From assembly GCA_034687125.1 (NCBI GenBank), contig JAQGBZ010000353.1, forward strand, positions 1 to 64,000: a DNA stretch of 64,000 nucleotides. Direction: 5' to 3'. Position numbers and translations under genes: made by a program. The notes below the pieces were generated by a model that saw only the letters and a list, made by a program, of their open reading frames with translations, made no database searches and was not told the origin of the DNA. Shown here piece after piece: positions 24,201 to 34,300 of the stretch (positions are counted from its first letter, which is position 1; each line of letters starts with the position of its first letter). Origin of the DNA: Neelides folsomi (taxonomy: Eukaryota; Arthropoda; Collembola; Neelipleona; Neelidae).

Positions 24201-27200
24201 TTAGGTACACGTACCCTGCTCTTTCACTGCATCTGCCAAAGTGGCAAGCATCACATCAGGATTCGAAGACGCGTTCGAATCTGCAGTGCTTAGACCAGCA
24301 ATCGCTTTACCACGGGTTGTTCGACCCGATTTCCCTCCAGCTCTATTTGAACACGTACAATGAGCAAATTTATTTCATCTCTACTTCTCTCAAATCTAAT
24401 AATTAAAATTACTTAATTTATGACTTACGCATTAGAGGCTCCTTCGTCGCTCATCGCAAACCAATTATTAAACTCGAAAAAAGGTCAAACTAGGTGGAAA
24501 ATTCTGGAGCAAAAAATATTGGTGTGAGTCTCACCACGCATAAAAATAGAACTGAGGTCGTCCGCTAGGTGGTTTTCTGGTGTAGGGAGTTGGAGGAAAA
24601 AGGGTCTCTTTTCCTTTTTATGTTGCTTTGAACATTATGGGTCTGCGTAATCTATAGATCTACACTATTCGTTCCCTATAGAAGTTTACGATAGGTCACG
24701 AATTGTAATTACAAGAGTGTTATCATACACTATTTCACAACAGATAGGGACACATACTCTATGTATGGTACATATACTTAATTTAGGTATTAGTACAGTG
24801 ATATTATATTACATGTATTAGTACATATGATAGAATTATAAATAGTAACAAGATAATAAATATACATCTACTTATGTATGGTGTAAGTACATAATATAAA
24901 TAATTAGTTTTGTAAATATCAATTTTCTAAAGAAAGGTATTACATTCCAGAAAATTCTTTGAAAATGCGAACGAAATAAAAGGTAACTCAATAAAAGGTT
25001 ATCTGAAATATACAGACAATGGTCTGAGTTTTTAGAAAGCAACTCTGTGTCTTCGTTTATTTGGATTGACATTTATTCGAGAATTCCTCTGAAATTCCAA
25101 TAATCTGTCAGCGCCGACAGAAACCATCTCTTTAGATCTAAAATCCATTTACTTAAAAACTTTTAATATTTATTATACTGAATGCTACATATAAATATTT
25201 ATTTTTTAATGAAATTAAAAAACCATAATGATTTAAATATTTTTTATGAGATCAGGCGCTTGCGAAATAAAAAATGCAATTTAATGCAATTTTTCATGAA
25301 TTTATCCAATCTCCTGTGCAAACTCTTTTAAGCTTAATATTATATCCGAATACAAACTGCCTATAGAGAATAAGCCCTTTCGACATAAAAGTATAAAAAT
25401 AAGTGACATTTCATGTAAGTTTTATATTTGACATACAAATTTTATGTTGAAAAGGCTTAAAGATAGAAGGTGACTTCGATATGACCAATGTGTTATGAGT
25501 GATGGAATCATATTTATGTAGATCCCTTCTTGAAAGATTTATTGGCTTACTCGTCCTATCTACGGCTCGGTCTTATGACATGAGTCTGACAATATCCTTT
25601 CTCGAAATTGCTTTAGCTTCGAATACGACCTCAATTCCGGTCAAAGCTGTTCTTTCATTACTTGAATAAAGCACTATTACACTAACATACACATGAACTT
25701 TATTCCTATGCATTTAACCACAAAAACATTTATGTAAGAATCGTAAAAAATCCCATTTAAGATGAAATATACTTATATTTGTACTTATACTTATATAAAG
25801 TATTACATATATCCTCTTATAGAATGTTAATTGCAACATTCCGTAAATGTTTATATATTCATATTCATCTACATATTTATCATTTATATCGAGAAATTAA
25901 AAAAATTATTTGTTAACTTGATGCATTGTTCCGTAGTTGATCATATATTTTATGGTATATGATATTGTATAAATTATTACTTAATATTGTTATTTATCCA
26001 TTGTTCATATTATTTATCTAATCTACTTTCATATTGATTTCTGATTTAGCTTCATTTCAATTGAATTCAAAGAAATACAGATATTACCAAAATTATGTTA
26101 TTAACTTTTAAATTAATTTGATTCAAATAAATTTATAACAACGGACACATGGCTTAAATAAGAATCGGGTGAAATTCGAATAAACCTGAAAATAGTTGAA
26201 AGTTTCCTTTCATAAATTATATAAGTGGAAGACCGTTCAAATCAAGCAGAAAGAAGAAGCGAAGAAAAGGAAACTTTCTAAAGAAAATAGACTGAAGAAA
26301 ATACATTTGAAATAGAAAAGGTGCACAGCAAGAGCGAAAGATTTTAATAGATAGAGAACTTTTGCCATTTAACCTCGTAGAAGATCAAGAAGAATGGGAA
26401 GAAGATGACAAAGAAACTCGTTGTAGCTCCTTACCTACTGCTTATGTATGTAGGATCATAAATATTATTTATATCTTTTTAATGTAATAAATACTTGTGT
26501 TAAAATCTACTTTATAATATAACACGATGGTATTATGTAATTTTAAAGTCAAAATCTTTAGTATTGAACGAAGATAAAATTTCCTCTAAAAGGATTCATT
26601 GTCTTTGGGCGATTTAATTATTTACACTTGCAGCAAATCCTCTGTTTATTATTTGTACAGGTTAATTTTTTATTGGAATTTAAAAAGAAAATTCACTTTC
26701 TCGAGTAAATTAAAGGAAAATAGTTGGGTCTAATAGCCAAAAGAATCTATGCTCACCGTTTATGCGCCTGGGGACTTTTTTTTCTTTATTCTGGGAGCAA
26801 ACTGCTGAGCCACTGTTTGATCATGAGTCTAATTCCAAATGCGAGTTTCAAAAGAAAAAGAGAATGAGGTTTTTGGTCCCATTTCGATCCCTCCTTCAAA
26901 CAGAAATTCAATCCTATTCGTTTTTTATATTTTCATTTCTTTATTAGAGGTCTCTTTCTCCCTGTGTTCAAATACTTGTACGATCACGTGTACGTTATCT
27001 TAAAGGGAATTTTTATCAACACAAATCTCATTCCATCTCAATTTATAATTATAAAGAAAAATGTCTATACTAAAGAATAAACTATTCTCTATTATAAAAT
27101 AACTAAGCTACATGTTTAAGTGTGTAGAAAATGCCAAAGCTCTTTACTTACTTGTAGACAGTACCATATGCTACTTGTAATTGTATATTTAACGCATAAA

Positions 27201-30200
27201 GAAGTTCAGATACACTTAAGTAGCTAACGCATATATGTACATATTAGAACATGTAATGTTAACGTGGGTTTAAATAAAATACATAAAATACTATATTAAA
27301 CTTTCTCCTTACTTTTTTTAATACTGACCAGGCATATTTGCTGCCAGTCAGAGATAAACAACAATGATTTATATGCCAAATACAGATACATACCGCACAT
27401 ATTATAGTATTTAATATATATGTCAGTATGTAAATAAATGCATTAAATAAGGTAGTAGTACTACCTATGTATGTATGTCTAACATTAAGTAAGTTGATTT
27501 TATACATGTCGGAATTCATCATTAGGAATCTAGAGAAAACAACCTTTAATTCATTTGAAAATCCTCCTATCAGTGATCATAACAGTGAAAACAGTAAATG
27601 GATAGTAAGCGAAATATTAGATTCTGCTTTTCGTTATCTATAGTACAATATGAATGATGAGAACGTTCGTCTCCCTTCATAAAAAATCATCTCCTTTGAC
27701 ATTTAAGAAACTCGCCACATGAATGGGAGTAAAAACGCATGGAAAGAGCCAAGATTTTCCTAATTCGATTCCTCTCCAGTTTCTCTCTCGATTCCTCAGA
27801 CGGTGCAACCTGACTGAAGACATTTAAAGATTCTCTCTTGTATTCAATTTCAATCCTTAGGAGACTTCTCCTCCTTCCTTGACTAACTCAGTCAGTTCAA
27901 CAACCAAATTGACTCGATTTACGTTTTTTCACCAAAAAGAGCTTCGAACCACGAAAAATCGAAGGGGGGATGCAAACGGGAGATGACTGTAAAGGGAAAG
28001 GAATGAAGGTAGTTGTAGAGCACTCAACCTATAGCTCCAGCCCCACGCAGTTCTTTTATGCATGCAGAAAAGTCGGGTCTTCTCTCCCAACTTATACACT
28101 TCCATACATCACATCCCATTACATATACATTCATACGAAGGGCAAAGGAGCCTTTATTCCATCCATTCTGAATTTTAAAATCGAAATGTGAAACTTCTTC
28201 CCACACCCCACTCCCACTTCACTCATCTTTCCAGAAATTACATTTCAAATCCTAAAAATGTGCCTCGGCTTCTTTAAATCCAAAAAGCCCTCTTTCCTTT
28301 TTATTAAAAAAGACTTTGGTATAGGGAATCCAAAAGTTAATGCGTCGAGGTTGAAGGGACATTTAATAGGCATGAGATGTGAGGAAAAGGATTCATTAAA
28401 AATAGGAAAGATGTTTATGTAGTTTCTCCGAAAGAGGAAAAAGGGCTGACGAGTAATGATTACGGGGATTATAAGTGTCGCGAATAGGCCATTTAGAAAA
28501 GAAAGTAAAGAAAGGAGCGGAGTGGAAGCCGCGGTTATATTGGGGATGGGAAGAGAAATACAGCAAATATTGTTCCTACATTTCAAACTGTATATCTGGG
28601 GAGGTTGGTCGGGAACACGTGTAGGTAATTAAGGAGAGGCGAAAGAGTGGAAACAGCATTAATACCAATAGGCTCAAAGTTGTATGGAAGGGAAAGGAAG
28701 AGAAATAAAATCTCATTAGCTCCTATTGAACCTGAAGGTGCGGAGCTCATAATGCACCATCATGTACAGAAGGAGAGGATACAATGCATAATGCAAAAGA
28801 GTGCAAGAAGTTTGGATCTACCAAGAAGTTCAACTTACATTTACTTCCTGATTTACTCCATTCCCCTCAAAACAAAACGCTTAATGATACTAGATGAAAA
28901 TAGTTAAATTTTTAATGCCACCATGTTGTGTCGAGAAAAGGAAAGATAATGCGGTGTGTGGTATACAACTTTGGGTTAAAGTAAAAGTAGGTAAGTCATT
29001 TTGGACGCAACGCAGGTAAGTGAGATACACGCAATTCATAAGTTATGCATTTTCTACTCTTCCTTTTCTCCATAAAGAGGATTTTTTACAGTCAAAAAAA
29101 GAACTGAAGCTGTTGAGATTTGAGCTTCCAAATATTATCGCACTCATGTGGATGACATTGAGACCAGAGAATTCCCCCTAATGAATAATTCTTATCCTCC
29201 ATAGACATAATACCGCAACCATCTCATTTCTGCGTATTTTCTCCTCTTCTCCAATTTTTTATTTGATATCTCGTATTATCTCGCAAAGGAAAATGCATTG
29301 CATATAGTATTCATTTCTCAGCGGTCTAACCCTCGTAAAACACGAATGAAAATTCTTTTTTTAAGAAATGGAACAAAGATATTTTGCAAAATATACTTAT
29401 TATGTAAAAAAAATACAGAAATATAACAATTCAAGTTTTCTCGACTTGTAATACATTCGTAATATGTATATACTCCCAGGACTCTCAAGACTTTATTTAT
29501 CAACTTGCACTAGAAAGGAATAATCGTAAGTTTTCAGACAAATTGTAATTTCCAATTCAAATGCTGTGCAATTAAATAATACATTACTCTTACAAAAGAC
29601 CAACAATACGAACTATGCAGATATGGAAGTCCCTATGTCCCTTTCTTATCAATTAAGAAATAACCTAGAACACAATCTTTGATGTTAAAATATTAGAAAG
29701 AATCAGTGCTATATTAGAAAGTCCTGAATATGCAAATGGAGCCATAAAAGGGAAGTGAGATTTAAAGTGACTGAATTACCTTCTTGGAAAAGCATGGTAG
29801 TACATAATGGGAGGAAGTTTGAAGTAGAAAAGCATTGTTCATCAAGCTACCATGAACCATTAAATGTTGAGAATATATTCTCTCCCCGTATAGTGGCAAT
29901 TTGAAACCCGGCACCTCCATTCGAGAGAAGGTATGGAAAAGACATGAGTCCCTCAACGTCTCTCAGAAATAGATGGAAAATGGTCGTTGTAAGTTGAGGG
30001 AGTAGAAAATCACCAGCGTGGAACCTTTTCCTCTTAGCGAGGAGAGATGAGAAAATGAAGTAGGAAATCACTTGGTTTGAGTAGAGTCTGCGGAAAAGTT
30101 TGCTCTTCAACTCTTCCGCCGGTCTCTTTCTCCTCTTTTGGCTTCAGCTCCGCTGAGCTTTCATTCTTCTTCCTCAATCAATTGAGAGTGAAACTCCCAG

Positions 30201-33200
30201 ACAATTCAAAGTCTACACAGTTTCCAGATAACGCCTCATAATACACCGTATCAAATCGCCAATCTCATGAGCATTTTTTTTACTTATTTTCACTTTCATC
30301 ATACATTAGCATCGTATTAAAACTTGCTCTGTAAGCGTGTCACGATTTGAGATTTTACGTAAATAAGCTTTAGCGCTTATATATCATTTCACATATTGTT
30401 TTCAAAATAATTTTTAATAGGTATTAAATATTTTATTGAAACTATCCATACATATTTTATGCATCTTGTAACAGATTTTTCTTTAAATTAGTAAAAAATA
30501 TTTGTGAAGATATCACATCAGTTTGCAGACGTCTGTTGAAAGTAGTAATATTGAAATTTTGTAAAAAGAATATTTTATGAGAGAATATTTCAAATTGAAT
30601 GTCTGAATAAAATATTTGAAATAAAGTGAACTATCTTGCACATTGTCTGGAATACTTTTTTGTTTTAAATGATTGACGCCAATAACATAACTTTGACTGC
30701 CAATACATTTTACGACGAAACTAACTTTTATTATTTGGCAAGTAACGAGCCCCTTATGTATGAAATGCTATTAGAGTTTCTGAGTTTCAAGGATTCTTTT
30801 ATAGGCGTTGTGAGAGAAGAAGTCATAAAAAATACGCTCGATAATGAATGGATAGAGGGAAATTTATATACACACTTTCGTACATTTGTAAGTCATAACG
30901 ATTCGTAAAAGTTTGCTTATTTAAAGTTGACGCTAAATTAGAAGAGCCCCTCAAATATGTATGATAAGTCGGACCGTAAACAATTATTAATATTAGATCC
31001 TATTGTTAAAATATCCCAACTACATAATTGTAACTTTGTTAATAAATATTTAATGATGGTTAACATATTAAATTCATCGTAAAATGAAAGTTGTGCTAAT
31101 GGTATTTCGTCAATCTTACCCCATATTATTTGAATAGAGTATTTGGTTGGTCAATTCAATAACTTAGTTAAGTTATTAAGCTTAAGAAACTTATTTGTAA
31201 TGCACATAATATAAATAGAGAAGTTTGTATTGCCTAAATACGAAAATGAAAGACCACAATAGGAGTGAAAGTTCGTTGAAAGAAAGAAAACAATGCGAGC
31301 AAGTTAAATCCATCTGTTTTGGGCTGCTATATATTCCTATATATTCACGGATTTTGTCCTTTGGAATATTCCTGTAAAGTTTATTAGCCCATTTATCAAA
31401 TTATGAATTAGATAAAGGCATCTATAGATTCTAAATCGTAGAGATTTCCAGGATGAAGGCGATGAAAATTGAGAGCCGAGCTGTGGGAGGTGGAACTCAT
31501 ATCTACACAGTATATAAGTTCTATGGGGAAGAACCATTGGACAGGATATACAGAAATGGTGCTGTCAGTATGCGGTCTATCCCACGAAAATGAGATTAGT
31601 ATTCTGGAATTAAACTCTGATTTTATGAGAAGATAGCTCATTTATTTCCTACAACACTTCCAAAGCTCTACAGGATCCAGAGTTTCGCTTTATTCCACAA
31701 AATATTTCACAAGCCCAGTATGAATGCTCAAAACCAGAATTTCTCTCAAAAAGAAGATTTGGAATAATGATCCTGTGTCCAAATCCTCAATCTCGGAAGA
31801 CCCAATTCTGTCCAACGCTTCAACTTCATTTGAAACTTTCGCTACAATGTAAATATATCCATGTACTCGAAGTATTTGGAAGAAAACCCCCATTATTTAT
31901 ATTTATTCCGGAAAAGTAACCGTTCAAGGACTTCACATTTATGCGACACTTTCAAATTGAATAATAGAATTGTAGAGCTCGTTGCAACTCTCAAAATGCG
32001 TTATTCATAAATAATAAAATATCGTTTTATGAGAAATTGTACATTTAAAAATAATTTATTTGTCACAACAAACGGCAATTAAGTAAATTCAATTTAATGA
32101 CTTGCGGAATATGCGGGAAATAAGTAATTAAAAGCTTCGTATCATCATATCATTAATAGAATTTCATGGGTTGTTGGGAAATTTCGTTTAGTGAACAACG
32201 TTATGAACGAGACTTATATAATTCCCAACCAGGGACTCATAAAGTGTACACAATGAAGTATCCACGATATTTCCCTTAATTTCAACTTCTTAGAAAAGCA
32301 TCGCCTACATTAGCGAACACTGCATAATATAGTTAAGCCACTCAAATGAATATGCAAACAATTCCTTTACGAATTTCAAAATGGAGGTCTGAAGAATTAT
32401 CGAGAGAAGTGTATTTACACTCCACTCCATAAAATGATCCCAAGAGGCAATTAGAGTCCCTTAAGAGGAACACAATGAAGATACAAATACAAATGAGTGT
32501 CAATGATACTTTAACTCTTATGAGGGGCAATGGCATCAAGATTCAAAGCTGGTATTATTACTCGCACTATCGTATGGCTTACAACCTATTATCCTTGATA
32601 TCATTTATAAAATGGCGTTAAACCTTTAACATTCTAAATGGAGATTCCTATCTTTATCCTAGTCTTAATTGTCTCTGATCCTTTATTCATGGAACGTGTA
32701 ACATTGACATAATATGCTCAATTGTATTTTGATTTTAAACTGCCCTACTCCTACATTAATAATACGCATGTTATAATTTACACTCTTCGATCATAATTTA
32801 TCTTTAGATCGTTAGGGCGAAATAGTCCATGGCCAATATTTACATTTTGATTAGGGGCATAAACTTTTAATATTTTCACTCCACTGACATTGAGTGAGCT
32901 AAAACTTAATTCTCTCATAGAGTAATATAACATACCTAAAAGTGCAAAGTCTGTATTTATCCAAATTATAAATATAAAAAATATAATAAATTAAACATAA
33001 CACAGTCAATTCATACAGTTTTGCCCCCGTTTCGAATGCTCAATTTATTTTGCTCACATTAAATAAAGTTTTGATATGAACCTTTATATGGAAAACAGAA
33101 AAAAATATTTGATTTTATATGAATTGAACTCCTAAATGTTTACATAATGACAATAAGATTAGGAACGAAGATTAAAGATTTCCCAATTCTTCAATTTCAA

Positions 33201-33929
33201 ATGCCAAACAAATAGGAATAGACCAATAGCATAGGAAGTATTTCCACGAACAAATGTCCAACAATTTACTTTCGTTTCGTCTGTGTACAGTGTACACAAA
33301 CGTGGAATTTTCGTTGAGAGAAAGTAGAGGGATGAGAAAGGTTTCATCCTCGTGTTTGAAGAGATTGAGGATCTAAATTCATGTCGACACCCAAGTGTAC
33401 CCACCTTCAAAATATTAAATTTATACGGAAGGGCAAAGGTGGCTTAGTCAGGTCCCGGACTCGAAAGAGCTAGCCATAAATAATATACAGATCCAGATGC
33501 GTTTGACGTGAATTTTCCTCGAGACTCAATGCATTTATTTTAAGAAGGAGAATCCTAACCGTTTCCTCTCTTTCTATTATCCACCTAATACGTACATATT
33601 TTACACCCCTTGTTTACTCTCCCCATCCTCTCACTCACAGCCCAATGAATAAAAATGATGTTCCCATTGATTAACTTTTTAATTCAACCACAAGTCAAAA
33701 GGAAACCCATTAAAATTCTTCCTTTTCACTACGGGAATATTTCGATTGGTCAATTTAATTTAATGGGATTTACCTGGTAGTCGAGGTAGTTTCCATATCC
33801 CATGTGATCACAAGTACACGTGCATCTCGAAATGTGTTCATGAATATTAAGTGGTGGAGGCCAGTCAGAAGGATTGAGATGAACGGATGAAGGATTTGGC
33901 GAGGCTGACTGTCCCATGCCTTCTTCCAT
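9113..33929 (-). CDS. M19 membrane dipeptidase, 5' part (three coding exons)
   Basis: Partial minus-strand gene with coding exons 33929-33774, 13031-12821 and 9284-9113, continuing past the left edge. The phases agree throughout: phase 0 between exons 1 and 2, phase 1 between 2 and 3, phase 2 after 3. The product would start with about 127 residues of polar, Ser/Gly/Pro-rich cytoplasmic sequence with a cysteine cluster (RCTCTCDHMG). Next comes one membrane segment (about 131-152, WLLVCCILLLAATVGVGVGV), then ETVQQILREVPLIDG, the strand that leads into the HNDLP metal-binding motif of peptidase family M19 (renal dipeptidase type, zinc hydrolases of dipeptides). A type II membrane topology follows from this order. 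The link between exon 3 and the two upstream exons is inference from strand and phase; alternatively exon 3 has its own start (ATG at the MRHW codons) with the membrane segment as signal peptide. The first coding intron holds the DIRS element. Confidence 0.6.
9285..12820. other. Intron between dipeptidase exons 2 and 3
   Basis: 3.5 kb of AT-rich sequence. A perfect hairpin with 9-nt arms and a 3-nt loop (ATGTTCTCT, TCG, AGAGAACAT) lies near 10501-10521. No exon, RNA gene or recognisable element was seen. Confidence 0.4.
12821..13031 (-). CDS. Dipeptidase gene, coding exon 2
   Basis: A 211-nt exon bounded by ATGACAG|GCC and AGAA|GTAAGG, with codon choice more G+C-rich than the flanks. It encodes ANVIELPDVSRVSPVGFST and then a Gly/Ser-rich, low-complexity stretch ending SPNSR. 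There is no catalytic motif, and it would be part of the cytoplasmic N-terminus. It starts in phase 0 and ends in phase 1, matching its proposed neighbours. Confidence 0.6.
13032..19960. other. Part of dipeptidase intron 1, before the DIRS element
   Basis: Mostly AT-rich, with islands of higher G+C at about 14160-14560 and 18480-18840. The first contains TATAAATT and later a perfect donor-like site (CGTGTAAGT) on the plus strand, but no coding exon follows. One longer open frame (17545-17946, plus) is entered separately. Confidence 0.4.
17545..17946 (+). CDS. Unrecognised open frame of 133 codons
   Basis: Open from a TAA just upstream (first codon TTG) to a TAA after residue 133. The first 34 codons (DIYERNFLTSLLSRAAQYE, then GLLLRISQDEKPFE) have balanced, protein-like composition and end at a good donor-like site, GAG|GTAATATT. 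The middle has LEDLDQLIEKRRALHSQ and is rich in basic residues; the tail is less convincing. It could be a coding exon of a plus-strand gene inside the intron, a decayed gene, or chance. No family motif is recognised. Confidence 0.25.
   Translation: MDIYERNFLTSLLSRAAQYEGLLLRISQDEKPFEVILFPPHTSFFQLEDLDQLIEKRRALHSQAPLMWRNETAHRPPFLTRRMRKYLHSTRKIHLDMNFDFRYLTGISSSFFYHQRSNQYNRMGIDVKFYIFC
20016..20165 (+). repeat. DIRS inverted terminal repeat, 3' end of element
   Basis: 150 bp beginning GTGACCTATCGTAAAC and ending GACGACCTCAGTT. It is the reverse complement of 24550-24699, with no mismatch found by eye. Confidence 0.92.
20183..20370. repeat. DIRS internal complementary region
   Basis: The core, 20228-20330, is the reverse complement of the element's own circle junction. 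The stretch 20228-20297 pairs with 19961-20030 (the left outer end and its extension), with a few mismatches. The stretch 20293-20346 is an inverted copy of the right outer end at 24665-24711. The two halves meet at CCATAATTACAATT. Because both ends share the ITR tip, the region is itself an imperfect palindrome, extended by AAAGACGTGT near 20183 and ACACGTCTTT near 20361. In the DIRS replication model this region templates completion of the ends and circle formation. Confidence 0.88.
20429..21415 (-). CDS. DIRS tyrosine recombinase
   Basis: Frame open for 328 codons from a TAG at 21418-21416 to the stop at 20429. The first ATG gives a 271-residue version, but upstream in-frame sequence (SCADSTRSQYKSFITRW) looks like the core-binding N-terminal domain, so the natural start is probably earlier. 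The catalytic set is visible: Arg in TSGERAQTL, the HxxR box in GHSFRHA, Trp in CAGWSTKSS, and a C-terminal Tyr in AKFYKR. Such enzymes integrate the circular DNA copy. This is the only reading frame of the element without an evident break. Whether it is expressed is unknown. Confidence 0.88.
   Translation of the reverse strand, partial: TAPAFSNTQTEDRDCLRSSLIQKGFPEDISELILSSCADSTRSQYKSFITRWIIFCNLNKCNVISPSVLVILKFLNSLYDNNLGYSSLNTARSALSIFTLPIDGAVDQHPLVSRFVKGVWRKRPPLPRYNVIWNSEIILDHFRSWQSNVNLSLSLTLKLIGLLALTSGERAQTLNSILVSNINFTPSDVQIPIVKCIKTSQPNKCQPCLYLPSFVKEEILCVVNTLKVYLERTSKLRSNDNLFVSLDKPHGAVTTQSVGRWLKMLLRETKIDTKFKGHSFRHAATSTAENNGVCIDTILSCAGWSTKSSVFAKFYKRPFKNLHQLTSN
21528..23231 (-). pseudogene. 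DIRS reverse transcriptase and RNase H, broken
   Basis: The reverse transcriptase is read in pieces: VVPKSDGTSRLIINLKKLNE, then AKIDLKDAYHLVKID with the first catalytic Asp, then YIDDILIIS as the catalytic YxDD box (about 22590). RNase H-like sequence follows (LRVDNTTAIAYINRFGG near 21950), then a conserved tail typical of DIRS polyproteins (FASWHPDPCSEFVDAFSV, AFPPFSLVGRVL). Breaks include an in-frame TGA near 22946, a frameshift near 22680, stops near 22620 and 22380, and others between 22190 and 21780. No restored sequence is given. There is no room here for the methyltransferase domain found in many DIRS1-like elements. Confidence 0.85.
23277..24136 (-). pseudogene. DIRS gag-like region, broken
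   Basis: Upstream of the RT in element orientation. It starts at ATG 24136 (MNQIPTALQADALNKMASAF), with an acidic N-terminal part. It then shifts frame near 23900 into a helical segment (AEISSSFAKIIDQTLGKEKN and onward), and shifts again near 23465 into a basic Arg/Pro-rich tail (RFSRPPYQNRRG). Position, size and acidic-to-basic trend suit a DIRS gag/ORF1 protein, although sequence alone does not prove it. A further short open stretch on this strand lies between 24136 and the terminal repeat. Confidence 0.65.
24550..24699 (-). repeat. DIRS inverted terminal repeat, 5' end of element
   Basis: Reverse complement of 20016-20165. The outermost extension, CGAATTGTAATTA (to 24711), differs from that at the other end and is reproduced in the internal complementary region. 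Confidence 0.92.
24712..33773. other. Rest of dipeptidase intron 1
   Basis: 9 kb of AT-rich sequence without a recognised gene. A purine-rich stretch at about 26220-26420 reads like lysine/arginine-rich coding sequence in short pieces broken by stops and may be a decayed gene fragment. A 79-codon open frame (30669-30908, plus) is entered separately. Confidence 0.4.
30669..30908 (+). CDS. Unrecognised 79-codon open frame
   Basis: ATG-initiated frame with acidic, aromatic-rich and well-mixed composition (FYYLASNEPLMYEMLLEFLS, VVREEVIKNTLDNEWIEGN). The composition is more protein-like than the Lys/Asn/Ile-dominated chance frames around it. No splice sites or homology are recognised. It could be an isolated small gene, an exon, or a remnant of a mobile element. 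Confidence 0.2.
   Translation: MIDANNITLTANTFYDETNFYYLASNEPLMYEMLLEFLSFKDSFIGVVREEVIKNTLDNEWIEGNLYTHFRTFVSHNDS
33774..33929 (-). CDS. Dipeptidase gene, coding exon 1
   Basis: 52 codons from ATG (MEEGMGQSAS) to a consensus donor CAG|GTAAAT. A leader ATG-GCC-AAG-TAA and an ATG-ATG-GGT-TGA lie upstream on the same strand, so the start was put at the first ATG that keeps the frame open to the donor. The peptide is Pro/Ser-rich and then has RCTCTCDHMGYGNYLDYQ, with three closely spaced cysteines that could be lipidated or bind metal. This exon alone does not identify the family. Confidence 0.55.
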
Positions 33930-34239
33930 ATCAGCACTCAACCCATCATCACACTTTCTCACCCACTTTAATTTTTACTTGGCCATGTACTAGGAGTTTT
34001 CAAGTTTTTGGCAAATTTCTCAATTCAAAAGATATTTAATTTCGACTATCAAGAAGTCTTTCACTTTAATAGAATAATATTAGTTGAGGGCTTGGAGGTG
34101 ACAGAATCCAGGGAGTTAGAATGAGAGAGGAAGGAGAGAGCGAGAGCAAGGGGGAATCCCTACTGGCTCGATCATCAGTAGGAGAATAAGTTTCCGGCGC
34201 TGAGAAGCACGAGGAATTCGGGAATTGGACCAAGTGTAT

Positions 34240-34300
34240 TCGCTCGTTGTGCGGAAGACCCGATAGCTTCGGCGCATTCCTTATATATTTACTTTTTTCA
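34240..34300 (-). promoter_or_regulatory. Possible core promoter of the dipeptidase gene
   Basis: On the minus strand TATATAAG (34287-34280) is followed by a short run of higher G+C (GGAATGCGCCGAAG) and then by about 330 nt without introns up to the first coding exon. A start site would be expected near 34257, but no clear initiator is visible there. Placement is inference. Confidence 0.3.

Larger units (their letters stand above)
19961..24711 (-). mobile_element. DIRS-type tyrosine-recombinase retrotransposon
   Basis: A 4.75-kb element in minus orientation with the full DIRS layout: an inverted terminal repeat, gag-like region, reverse transcriptase and RNase H, tyrosine recombinase, internal complementary region and second terminal repeat. 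The 150-bp repeats (20016-20165 and 24550-24699) appear identical. Outside them are unequal end extensions, 55 bp (19961-20015) at one end and 12 bp (24700-24711) at the other, as in DIRS elements. Joined end to end, the two ends give a sequence whose reverse complement is present at 20228-20330. No target-site duplication is expected, because a recombinase rather than an integrase inserts it; both ends share the motif TAATTA. Gag and RT/RNase H frames carry stops and frameshifts, so this copy is probably not autonomous. It sits in the dipeptidase intron on the same strand as that gene. Confidence 0.92.

Noticed and set aside
28245-28586. 113-codon minus-strand frame with hydrophobic stretches
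   Set aside because: No motif, no splice sites, Ile/Phe/Leu-rich as expected from AT-rich antisense DNA.
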